Shown here in pieces: positions 9,235-17,421 of a DNA stretch of 64,000 nucleotides. Origin of the DNA: Rhodopseudomonas_A palustris_F (lineage in GTDB: Bacteria > Pseudomonadota > Alphaproteobacteria > Rhizobiales > Xanthobacteraceae); NCBI RefSeq assembly GCF_000013745.1, contig NC_007925.1:4898001-4962000 (forward strand). The letters run 5' to 3'. The notes below the pieces were generated by a model. That model was not told where the DNA came from. It saw nothing but the letters and a program-made list of their open reading frames with translations, and made no database searches. A program made the position numbers and the translations under genes. Every line of letters starts with the position of its first letter. Within the stretch, counting starts at the first letter, position 1.

Positions 9235-10446
9235 ATGAAGAGCGTTGACCAGCTTGGGAGAGCGCAACTCGCGACATTCGGACGGCGAAAGGTGGCCCCG
9301 CGGGTCTGCATCGCCGACAGCAAGAGGCACCTGCGGACCTTCCTCGCCGACGCGCTCGAAGACCTCGGCTTCATCACCGGAGAATGCGGCAAGGCCGACG
9401 AGTTCGCCGCCGCCCTCGATCAGCATCAGCCGGATCTGGTGGTGCTCGGCTCCTCGGTCGAGGGCGTCGAGGCCGGGCGGATGATCGAAATGCTCGCCGA
9501 GCGCGGCTTTGCCGGACACGTGCTGGCGATCTGCCCGCGGGAGTCGATCATGACCGCGGCGATTCAGCAGATGGGGCGCGAGCACGGCCTGGCGATGCTG
9601 CCGCCGCTGCCGACGCCGTTCAGCGCCGGCACGCTGCATCAGGGCCTGGCGATGCTGCTGCCCGCCGAGCCGGTGCCGAGTCCCGCGGTCGACGTCGCCG
9701 AAGCGCTCAAGGCCGGCTGGCTCGAACTCTGGTATCAGCGCAAGATCGACACCCGCAGCTTGATGCCGTGCGGCGCCGAAGCGCTGGTGCGGATGCGGCA
9801 TCCGACCTGGGGCGTGGTGCCGCCGGCGCATTTCATTCCCGCGGAAGACGATCAGCACTTCCGCACGCTGTCGGAATTCGTCATCAACCGCACCATCGCC
9901 GATTGGCACTATCTTCTGGAACGCCACGGCGCGACCGATCTGTCGATCAACCTGCCGATCTCGTTTCTCGCCAACCGCGACGCCGTGCACGACCTGTGCA
10001 GCTGGATGCCGACCCATCCGGCGTTCCGCGGCCTGATCGTCGAGGTCGACGCGGCCGAGGTGATCGCCAATGTCGACCTATTGGTCGATACCGCCAAGCG
10101 GCTGCGGCTGCGCAACATCGCGATTGCGATCGACCGGCTCGGGGTCGATTGGCCGGCGCTGATGGACCTCGACAGCTTTCCGTTCGTCGAATTGAAGGTC
10201 GACCGCGAATTCATCGCCGGCTGCGCCGACGACCGGCTGAAACAGACGGTGTGCCGCCGCATCGTCGAACTCGCCAACGGCTATGGCGCGCGCACCGTGG
10301 CCACCGGAATCGAAAACCGCGCCGATTTTCTCACCGCGCACGAGATCGGCTTCGACGCCGTGCAGGGCTATCTGTTCGGCAAGCCGATGGGACTGAAGAA
10401 GTTCGCCCGCTCGGCGACGGCGCAGCCGCTGCGGCTGTACGATTGA
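9235..10446 (+). CDS. degenerate receiver + degenerate EAL domain protein
   Basis: A 403-residue protein with a receiver-like domain (about 22-140) and an EAL domain (about 158-395). EAL domains normally hydrolyse cyclic-di-GMP. Here the signature E-A-L is kept at 182-184, but the metal-binding DDFG motif reads IDRLG (299-303) and the VAEG motif reads VATG (355-358), losing catalytic acids. The receiver reads DLVVLG around 67-72, with Gly where the phospho-accepting Asp should be. The protein is therefore probably a non-catalytic sensor or scaffold, possibly still binding c-di-GMP. GGGGGA precedes the ATG. It is monocistronic. Confidence 0.85.
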   Translation: MKSVDQLGRAQLATFGRRKVAPRVCIADSKRHLRTFLADALEDLGFITGECGKADEFAAALDQHQPDLVVLGSSVEGVEAGRMIEMLAERGFAGHVLAICPRESIMTAAIQQMGREHGLAMLPPLPTPFSAGTLHQGLAMLLPAEPVPSPAVDVAEALKAGWLELWYQRKIDTRSLMPCGAEALVRMRHPTWGVVPPAHFIPAEDDQHFRTLSEFVINRTIADWHYLLERHGATDLSINLPISFLANRDAVHDLCSWMPTHPAFRGLIVEVDAAEVIANVDLLVDTAKRLRLRNIAIAIDRLGVDWPALMDLDSFPFVELKVDREFIAGCADDRLKQTVCRRIVELANGYGARTVATGIENRADFLTAHEIGFDAVQGYLFGKPMGLKKFARSATAQPLRLYD

Positions 10447-10483
10447 GCGGCGCGCGATCCGCCTTCGCCGCCATCCTCCCCCG

Positions 10484-10957
10484 TCAGTCGAACGTCATGT
10501 CGACGCATTTGGCGACATCGGATCCGAGCCCGGAGCTGATGATGATGCAACCGCGAACCTTCTGCGCGGTGTTGTCGCTGACCCACACCGCGTAGCCGCC
10601 GGTGCCGAAAAACGAGTTGGTGTTCGGCGGCTCGGTCTCGGCGGCGTCGAACGAATAGTTGGAGTCGGTGTCGAACACCCGGGGCTTCTTGACGCAGCCG
10701 CCGTCGGTCTGGACGTTGAGGATTTCCTTGCTGTCGCGGGTCATCGACAGGCTCACCGTGCAGCGAAAATATTCCGAACTGCGGACATTGAACAGATACG
10801 CGAAAGACCGGCAGGTCGCGGTGCTGAGCTTGCCGGCGCTGAAGCCGCGGCCGCAGGAAATCCGCTGGTTGCTGGCCAGCTTGAACTCGTCGGCCAATGC
10901 CGGCGCCGCCTGCGCCAGCGCGCCGAGCAGCAGTGACAGCTTCACGATCTGACCCAT
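10484..10957 (-). CDS. secreted hypothetical protein, Cys-containing
   Basis: A 157-residue protein with a signal peptide of about 20 residues (MGQIVKLSLLLGALAQAAP then ALA) and a mature region with several cysteines spaced as expected for disulfides (GCGRG-like, TATCRS, FRCTV, GGCVKK, GCIII, AKCVD). I do not recognise the family. The ATG at 10957 sits nine bases after GAGAGG; another ATG at 10966 touches that site, so the inner start is better. Convergent with the REC-EAL gene, with 37 bp between their ends. Confidence 0.7.
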   Translation of the reverse strand: MGQIVKLSLLLGALAQAAPALADEFKLASNQRISCGRGFSAGKLSTATCRSFAYLFNVRSSEYFRCTVSLSMTRDSKEILNVQTDGGCVKKPRVFDTDSNYSFDAAETEPPNTNSFFGTGGYAVWVSDNTAQKVRGCIIISSGLGSDVAKCVDMTFD

Positions 10958-11198
10958 GCCAATCATCCTCTCGCCACGGCGCGCGGCCGCCAGCCACTCG
11001 GTCATGTTTTGCGCCGGCGAAATCTTGTCCCAAGCCGTAGTCTGCCAGCGCAGCAGATTAGCCCGGTTCCGAGGGATGACAAAATTGCGAGCCTCACGTC
11101 GTCGGGTTTGACGAACAAAGCGCGTTCGTGATTTGTTCAAGCAGTATTCGCAGGCTTGAGGCTCTGAGTGCTGGATCGCGCGCAATGGGAGACGGAGG

Positions 11199-11516
11199 AT
11201 GAGTTCAGGATATCTCAAGACGTGGCCGGGCATCGCGGCCCTCGGCGTCGTGGCGAGCACGGCGCTGGCGCAGACCGCGGCGCCGGCGCCGGCGCCGACG
11301 CCGTGGGTGCTGGCGCCGGACGTCGGCTACGCCTACGAGAGCAACGGCAAGACGTGGTCCTACAAGATGGGCACCAGCAACGCCAAGGATCTCTTGAAGG
11401 GCGCCAAGAAGGTGCCGAAGAACACGCTGTTCTTCATCGGCAGCAACGGCCAGCTCTACATGCGCAGCGGGCCGTATCTGGAGGACGACGGCAAATTCAA
11501 ATTCGGCCCGGGATAG
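11199..11516 (+). CDS. small exported hypothetical protein
   Basis: A 105-residue protein with an N-terminal hydrophobic signal (about residues 8-24, cleavage near ALA-QT), a short Ala-Pro stretch, and a mature domain rich in Tyr, Lys and Gly. No family recognised. ACGGAGG lies directly against the ATG, closer than usual, so initiation may be weak. It is divergent from the preceding secreted protein gene, and both may share the 241-bp region between them. Confidence 0.6.
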   Translation: MSSGYLKTWPGIAALGVVASTALAQTAAPAPAPTPWVLAPDVGYAYESNGKTWSYKMGTSNAKDLLKGAKKVPKNTLFFIGSNGQLYMRSGPYLEDDGKFKFGPG

Positions 11517-11587
11517 CGCGGGACCTGAATTCATGATCCGTCGCGTGAGCGTCGTTCGCCGGGCGAGACGCCATCGACTATGTGACG

Positions 11588-11714
11588 TCATTCCGGGGCG
11601 CGAGCAACGCAAGCTGCGCGCGAACCCGGAATATCGCAACGAGCTGTCACGCCTACCTCGCGGCAAGATTCCGGGTTCGCTCGCGCTGACGCCCTCGCGC
11701 CCCGGAATGACGGC
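11588..11714. repeat. dispersed palindromic repeat, family A (short form)
   Basis: The block begins TCATTCCGGGGCGCGAGCAA and ends with its complement GCGCCCCGGAATGA, with inner CCCGGAAT/ATTCCGGG arms. Related copies lie at 15086-15195, 17238-17354, 35460-35572, 53777-53896 and 62461-62653. Non-coding. Confidence 0.75.
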
Positions 11715-11745
11715 TTAATTGAATGCGACCAACCCGCACGCCGCG

Positions 11746-12936
11746 TTAGAACGCCGCCGCCAATTCGCGGGCGCCGGGGTTGTTGCTGTTGCTGTCCATC
11801 CGGGCGTCGGTGACCGCCAACAGTTTGGCCACGGTGTTGTGGCGAATCGCCACCGGATTGCGCTCATAGCCGCTGCGCTGGAAGAAATTCGCGGTCGGCA
11901 CCTGTTCGCGCAGCGCCTGCGGCATCGTCACCATGTCGAGCCCGGTGCCATCGCCGGTGAGATTCATCATCTCCAGTTCGGCGGCGCTGAGCGGACGGCT
12001 GTGGCCCTTCTGCCGCGCAAACCGCACCGAGGTTAGAAGCTTGTGGACTTGCAGCAGCGGTCCGACGTCGAGATCCAGCACCATGGCGTGGATCGCCCAG
12101 CCCTGCGGCTGGTTGCCGAGCTTCTCATGCTCGCTCCATTGGTCCGGCACCGAACGGGCGAACGCCACCATCCGCTTCACCACCGCGATCTTGCGATCCA
12201 GTGCCTGGCGCGGCGCCCCGCTCAACCGCGCGGCTTTCTCGATCAGCGCCGCGACGATAGCGTGGCCCTGCTCGGCCATCAGTTCGACGCTGTTGGTGGT
12301 GAGCAGCTGATTGTAGCCGATCGCCGTGGAGATCGCCCGCGAACCGGGACGCGACGCGCTCAATCCGGACTGCATGTCGTGGCCGCCATTGCCGCCGGTT
12401 TCGAACGCATAGACCCGCACCGCCTGCTCCCGCGTCAACCCGGCGGCGAGCGCGGCGCGGGCATAGGCGCGCTTGAATTCGAGTTCGGCGGCGGGGCGCT
12501 GCGGGGCGATCTGATAATGCTGGGCGGCGGCCTGCAGCAGATCGCCGACCAGCGGAATGGCCTTGCGTTCGCGGCCGGGCGCGGGCTTCTCCGCCGGCTG
12601 CGGATCCACCGGCCGCTTCGGGCCGTCATAGACCGGCGGTTGCACCAGCACGTAGTCGTCGGGCGTGACCGGCTCGCCGTCGCGGCGCTTGGCGTTGCGG
12701 CCGCGCCGCTTCTCCGAGATCGCGCTCCAATAGGCGCTGGCGTCGGCCTCGTACTCCTGCCGGGCCTCGAGATATTGCTGCAGCCGGGCGCGATACTCCG
12801 CGATCGCCTGCGGCGAGGCGAGCTGCGCCATCGCGTCGACGGGACGTTTGGCGGCGTCCTCGGCGCGGGCCGGCGCCGCGACCAGCCACAGCACCGCCAG
12901 CGCGGAGCCGAGCAGACGAATCGGATCAGGTTTCAT
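11746..12936 (-). CDS. periplasmic protein, possible lysozyme-fold enzyme
   Basis: A 396-residue exported protein with a signal peptide ending in ARA at about residue 25. A coiled, charged linker follows (about 40-120), then a domain containing AFETGGNGGHDMQSGL and AIGYNQLL. A Glu followed about 30 residues later by a Gly-Tyr-x-Gln pattern recalls the catalytic E and GxxQ motifs of lysozyme-like transglycosylases, but I cannot confirm the family. The ATG at 12936 follows a GTG at 12939 in the same frame; I prefer the ATG. It could act on peptidoglycan. Confidence 0.65.
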   Translation of the reverse strand: MKPDPIRLLGSALAVLWLVAAPARAEDAAKRPVDAMAQLASPQAIAEYRARLQQYLEARQEYEADASAYWSAISEKRRGRNAKRRDGEPVTPDDYVLVQPPVYDGPKRPVDPQPAEKPAPGRERKAIPLVGDLLQAAAQHYQIAPQRPAAELEFKRAYARAALAAGLTREQAVRVYAFETGGNGGHDMQSGLSASRPGSRAISTAIGYNQLLTTNSVELMAEQGHAIVAALIEKAARLSGAPRQALDRKIAVVKRMVAFARSVPDQWSEHEKLGNQPQGWAIHAMVLDLDVGPLLQVHKLLTSVRFARQKGHSRPLSAAELEMMNLTGDGTGLDMVTMPQALREQVPTANFFQRSGYERNPVAIRHNTVAKLLAVTDARMDSNSNNPGARELAAAF

Positions 12937-13034
12937 CACGGTGTTTTAGCAAGCATGGCGCGCAAGTCAGCCCCGAACCGACGCGACATGACGATTGACG
13001 CCTGCGGCGCGATGAAAACCGGTTGCAAACCGCT

Positions 13035-14735
13035 TTAAGCGGCGCGCACCGTGTCCATGAACTTGCTGACTTCCTGCCTCAGCCGGCTGCTGTCGCGCGA
13101 CAACGTCTGTGCCGCCGACAACACCTGCGAGGAGGCCGAGCCGGTCTCGGAGGCGCCGCGCTGCACATCGGTGATGTTGGAACTGACCTGCTGGGTGCCC
13201 AGCGCCGCCTGCTGCACGTTGCGGGAGATTTCCTGCGTGGCCGCCCCCTGCTCTTCCACCGCGGAGGCAATGGTGGCGGCGATCTCCGACATCTTGCCGA
13301 TAGTATCGCCGATCTCCTTGATCGCGCCGACCGACTCCTGGGTGGCAGCTTGAATCCCGGCGATTTGCTGACCGATCTCGCCGGTGGCCTTGGCGGTCTG
13401 CTCGGCGAGGGCTTTCACCTCGGAGGCCACCACCGCGAAGCCGCGACCGGCCTCGCCGGCGCGCGCGGCTTCGATCGTCGCGTTCAGCGCCAACAGGTTG
13501 GTCTGCCCGGCGATGGTGTTGATCAGTTCGACCACGGCGCCGATTCGCGCCGCCGCCTTGGCCAGTTCGCCGACCCGGTCGTTGGTGTTCTGCGCCTGCT
13601 GCACCGCCTCGCTGGCGATGCGCGAGGATTCCTGCACCTGGCGGCTGATCTCGTTGACCGACGAGCTCATCTCCTCGGTCGCCGAGGCCACCGACTGCAC
13701 ATTGGTGGAGGCCTCTTCCGAAGCCGCCGCAACCACCGTGGTGAGCTGCTCGGCGCGCTCCGAGGTCGCCGACAAGGTGCCGGCGGAGGCTTCCAACTCG
13801 GTCGCCGCCGACGACACGGTCTGGATGATCTCGCCGACCGCGCTTTCGAAATCGGCGGCCAATTTGCTCATCTCGGTCTTGCGCTGGGTGATGGCGGTGC
13901 GTTCGGCCGTGGCCTGCTCTTCTTTCATTCGTTCGACCGCAAGGCCGTTGGTCTTGAACACCTCGACGGTGCGGGCCATCTCGCCGATCTCGTCGCGGCG
14001 CTCGATGCTGGGTACGCTGGCTTTGAAATCGCCGTGCGCGAACACTTCCATCACGCTTTTGAGCGAGCCGATCGGCTGCGCCAATCCCTTGCTGCCGATC
14101 CACATCGCGATAGCGAACGCTAACAGCAGACCGACAATTCCCGCCGCCCACACCGTACGGATCGAGCTGGCGGCGCGCGCCGACATCAAATCGGACGCCT
14201 TGCCTGCATCGGCGAGCATGGTATCGACCATCGCGATATGGGCCTTGATGCCGGCCTCGACCACCGGGACACATTCCGTCTTGAGGCGCGTCGCGGCGAT
14301 CAGATTGTCCTCGGTCGAGGACGTGGTGGAGGCAAATTCAATGACCGGGTCGCACGCAGCGAACGCGGTCTGGAATTGGGCGATCACCGGCTTGATCAGC
14401 GTGGCCTGCTCCGGCATGGCTTGCAGCACCGATGCCATGCCCTTCTCGAACGATTGCCGGCTCTCCTTGGCCTGCGCCAGCAACCTGGCGTTACCGGCGC
14501 CGGAGGTTTCCGCCAGCAGATGGAACGCGGTCGAGACGTAGTTCTCGGCACGCCTGGCGGCGCGCACCGCCAGCGTCGACGACTTGTCGATCCGGGTCAC
14601 CATATCGGTGTTGGCATCATCCATCTCTTGCATCTGGCCGGCCGCAAAGCCGACGATCCCGAGCGTCACTATCGCCATCAGGCCGACGATCAGGATGATC
14701 TTGTAGATGATCTTGAAATTATTGAGCCAGGACAT
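13035..14735 (-). CDS. methyl-accepting chemotaxis protein (MCP 1)
   Basis: A 566-residue chemoreceptor. It has a first membrane segment at about 8-30, a four-helix-type periplasmic sensor to about 190, a second membrane segment (about 190-212), a HAMP domain, and a long cytoplasmic signalling coiled coil ending in MDTVRAA. The signalling hairpin contains the conserved AFNAN-type segment as TNLLALNATIEAARAGEAGR. It would bind CheW and modulate CheA. The last 270 or so residues are almost identical to MCP 2 at 15239-16939, while the sensor domains differ. The ligand is unknown. Confidence 0.92.
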   Translation of the reverse strand: MSWLNNFKIIYKIILIVGLMAIVTLGIVGFAAGQMQEMDDANTDMVTRIDKSSTLAVRAARRAENYVSTAFHLLAETSGAGNARLLAQAKESRQSFEKGMASVLQAMPEQATLIKPVIAQFQTAFAACDPVIEFASTTSSTEDNLIAATRLKTECVPVVEAGIKAHIAMVDTMLADAGKASDLMSARAASSIRTVWAAGIVGLLLAFAIAMWIGSKGLAQPIGSLKSVMEVFAHGDFKASVPSIERRDEIGEMARTVEVFKTNGLAVERMKEEQATAERTAITQRKTEMSKLAADFESAVGEIIQTVSSAATELEASAGTLSATSERAEQLTTVVAAASEEASTNVQSVASATEEMSSSVNEISRQVQESSRIASEAVQQAQNTNDRVGELAKAAARIGAVVELINTIAGQTNLLALNATIEAARAGEAGRGFAVVASEVKALAEQTAKATGEIGQQIAGIQAATQESVGAIKEIGDTIGKMSEIAATIASAVEEQGAATQEISRNVQQAALGTQQVSSNITDVQRGASETGSASSQVLSAAQTLSRDSSRLRQEVSKFMDTVRAA

Positions 14736-15037
14736 TCAGTGCTCCAGCGCGATGTCGCGTGATAAGGATCGGCGTGCCGGGCCGGATGCCGATCGCGGTG
14801 ATACATTGGTAACTAACCCCGCGTCGCTCTACGCAGCGTTAATTTGCGACCAAGTACAATTACTGGACCAATCCGAAACTGGGTGCTTTCGGAAACGATC
14901 ATGCGCAATCGAAAAGCCAGAGCAGGACGACGACTCCACCACGCGTCTGCTCTGGACAGCAACGCCTCGGCAATAGGTCGCCCAGTCGGCGTCCTGCTCC
15001 GGAGCAGGCGAGGGCGGCGGTGGCGGGCCGCGGTGCT

Positions 15038-15238
15038 CGAGCATTTTCGGTTAGGATTGAATCATCCAATCAAAATGTCGTCGTCATTCCGGATTGCAAG
15101 TTCGAACAACGAGCAAGTCCGGAATCCATACTCCCTGCGGTGGTTATGGATTCCGGGTTCACTCGCAGCTGACGCTGCTCGTGCCCCGGAATGACGGCCC
15201 GGGACTCTTGAACCGTAGCAATCCTAACCGAAAATGCT
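15038..15238. repeat. MITE-like element with terminal inverted repeats, intact copy
   Basis: About 200 bp, bounded by GAGCATTTTCGGTTAGGATT on the left and its complement on the right, with inner family-A arms (CGTCATTCCGG, CCCCGGAATGACGGC). It abuts the stop codon of MCP 2. The rest of the 503-bp gap (14736-15037) shows nothing coding. This copy serves as the empty-site reference for the copy interrupted by the insertion sequence at 49.6-50.9 kb. Confidence 0.8.
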
Positions 15239-16939
15239 TTAAGCGGCGCGCACGGTGTCCATGAACTTGCTGACTTCCTGCCTCAGCCGGCTGCTGTCGC
15301 GCGACAACGTCTGTGCCGCCGACAGTACCTGCGAGGAGGCCGAACCGGTCTCGGAGGCGCCGCGCTGCACGTCGGTGATGTTGGAACTGACCTGCTGGGT
15401 GCCCAGCGCCGCCTGCTGCACGTTGCGGGAGATTTCCTGGGTGGCGGCGCCCTGCTCTTCCACCGCGGAGGCAATGGTGGCGGCGATCTCCGACATCTTG
15501 CCGATAGTGTCGCCGATTTCCCGGATCGCACCGACCGATTCCTGGGTGGCGGCCTGAATGCCGGTGATCTGCTGGCCGATCTCGCCGGTCGCCTTCGCGG
15601 TCTGCTCGGCGAGCGCTTTCACCTCGGAGGCGACCACCGCGAAACCGCGACCGGCCTCGCCGGCGCGGGCCGCCTCGATCGTGGCGTTTAACGCCAACAG
15701 GTTGGTCTGCCCGGCGATGGTGTTGATCAGTTCGACGACGTCGCCGATCCGCGCCGCCGCCTTGGCCAGTTCGCCGACCCGGTCGTTGGTCTTCTGCGCC
15801 TGCTGCACCGCCTCGTTGGCAATGCGCGAGGATTCCTGCACCTGGCGGCTGATCTCGTTGACCGACGAGCTCATCTCCTCGGTGGCCGAAGCCACCGACT
15901 GCACATTGGTGGAGGCTTCTTCCGAAGCCGCGGCGACCACCGTGGTGAGTTGCTCGGCGCGCTCGGACGTCGCCGACAAAGTGGTGGCGGAGGCTTCCAA
16001 CTCGGTCGCCGCCGACGACACGGTCTGAATGATCTCGCCGACCGCGCTTTCGAAATCATGGGCCAGCTTGTTCATCTCGGTCTTGCGCACCGTGATCGCG
16101 CTCTGTTCGGCCACGATCTGCTCCTGCTTCAACCGTTCGACTTCGAGGCCGTTGGTCTTGAACACCTCGACGGTGCGGGCCATCTCGCCGATCTCGTCGC
16201 GGCGCTCCTTGCTGGGAACGTCGGCGGTGAGATCGTTGCGGGCGAAGGCTTCCATCACGACCTTCAACTGGCCGATCGGTTGCGCCATTCCCTTAATGCC
16301 GATCCACATCGCCAGCGCAAAGATCACCAGCAAACCAACCGCACTGGCGGCCAGCACCGTCATCACCGCGGAGTTGGTATCCACGGTCAATTGGTCGGAC
16401 CCTTTCGCGGCAGCCAGCAGCAGCGCCTCGACCAGCTTGGTCTGCGCCGCGATCGCGGATTCGATCAAGGGGACGCATTCGGCCTGCAGCCGAGCCGCGG
16501 CCTTCAGGGCGCCCTCCGGCGAAGTGGTCTTCGACGCAAAATCGATTACCGGGGCGCAAGCACCGAAGGCGCTGTAAAATTTCGCGGCGACCGGCTCGAT
16601 CAGCGCGGCCCGCTCCGGCAGGCCGCGCTGCACCTGGGCGATCATCGTCTCGTAAGCCTTGCGGCTGTCGCCAAGCGCGCCGAGGTACTTGGTATTGCCG
16701 GCGTCGGTGGTTTCCACCGCCAATTGAAACGTCGCGGCGATATAGGCGTTGGCCTGGCTGGAGGCAAGCAGGGTCATCGAGGTGAACTTGCCGACCCGAT
16801 CCACCAGATCCGTGTAATTTTCATCGACGGCTTTCAAGCGGACGGACGCGAAACTCGCCACGCCGATCGTCAGCATCGCCATCAACGTAACGATCAGCAC
16901 GATCTTGAATGTAATCTTGAAATTGTTCAGCAGCGACAT
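15239..16939 (-). CDS. methyl-accepting chemotaxis protein (MCP 2)
   Basis: A 566-residue chemoreceptor of the same architecture and exactly the same length as MCP 1. The N-terminal membrane segment and sensor domain are homologous but clearly diverged, whereas HAMP and signalling regions are nearly the same: reading from the KLA-DFES segment to the end I see about seven substitutions. I start at ATG 16939, where the MSLLNNFKITFKI segment matches the start of MCP 1; a longer frame adds 33 unrelated residues. Probably a duplicate with a different ligand and a homogenised signalling half. Confidence 0.92.
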   Translation of the reverse strand: MSLLNNFKITFKIVLIVTLMAMLTIGVASFASVRLKAVDENYTDLVDRVGKFTSMTLLASSQANAYIAATFQLAVETTDAGNTKYLGALGDSRKAYETMIAQVQRGLPERAALIEPVAAKFYSAFGACAPVIDFASKTTSPEGALKAAARLQAECVPLIESAIAAQTKLVEALLLAAAKGSDQLTVDTNSAVMTVLAASAVGLLVIFALAMWIGIKGMAQPIGQLKVVMEAFARNDLTADVPSKERRDEIGEMARTVEVFKTNGLEVERLKQEQIVAEQSAITVRKTEMNKLAHDFESAVGEIIQTVSSAATELEASATTLSATSERAEQLTTVVAAASEEASTNVQSVASATEEMSSSVNEISRQVQESSRIANEAVQQAQKTNDRVGELAKAAARIGDVVELINTIAGQTNLLALNATIEAARAGEAGRGFAVVASEVKALAEQTAKATGEIGQQITGIQAATQESVGAIREIGDTIGKMSEIAATIASAVEEQGAATQEISRNVQQAALGTQQVSSNITDVQRGASETGSASSQVLSAAQTLSRDSSRLRQEVSKFMDTVRAA

Positions 16940-17080
16940 CTCGCACTCCGACACAAGGACGCTGATCAAGCGCAGGGAGTGCGTAGCTGATCCGAAAAAT
17001 GCCGGCACCTGGCAAGAGCGATAGGGCTTGCAGGTCACCCATGCGTTAACTTTCCGCCGGGTAGAGTTACGAGTGCGGCA

Positions 17081-17199
17081 CTAGCAGTCTGCTGAAAAAC
17101 TGCGGCGCAGGGCATCAAACCCGTGAACAAAACGGAATCGAAGAGAGTCTAGAACGAAATCGAACCGCGGCGAAATTGAGTTTTTCAGCGGACTGCTAG
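17081..17199. repeat. 119-bp MITE-like element with 20-bp terminal inverted repeats
   Basis: CTAGCAGTCTGCTGAAAAAC at 17081-17100 is matched by GTTTTTCAGCGGACTGCTAG at 17180-17199, with one mismatch. The interior is non-coding. Ends of this type are typical of small non-autonomous derivatives of transposons. It directly touches the next repeat element. Confidence 0.75.
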
Positions 17200-17396
17200 A
17201 GCATTCTCGGTTAGGATTGATGCGGTTCAAGAGTTCTGGCCGTCATTCCGGGGCGCGAGTAGCGTCAGCCGCGAGCGAGCCCGGAATCCCATAACCATCG
17301 CCGGGAGTATGGATTCCGGACTTGCTGGTTCTTCGAACTCGCCCCCCGGAATGACGCCGATTTTGGTTGGATGATTCAATCCTAACCGAAACGTCC
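17198..17396. repeat. MITE-like element, second copy, inverted orientation
   Basis: The left end reads GAGCATTCTCGGTTAGGATT and the right end AATCCTAACCGAAACGTCC; the inner sequence is the reverse orientation of the copy at 15038-15238. Thus the same repeat flanks MCP 2 on both sides. The right terminus is degenerate. Together with the 119-bp element it fills the gap 17081-17421. Confidence 0.75.
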
Positions 17397-17421
17397 TAAG
17401 CGCCGCACGCGCAATGCAGCG

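Noticed and set aside
13384..14541. 385-codon plus-strand frame across MCP 1
   Set aside because: Antisense to the chemoreceptor; a similar frame appears opposite MCP 2 simply because the two genes are alike.
17081..17396. Considered a CRISPR array because of repeated inverted words
   Set aside because: The repeats are inverted ends of two mobile elements, not regularly spaced direct repeats, and no cas genes are nearby.
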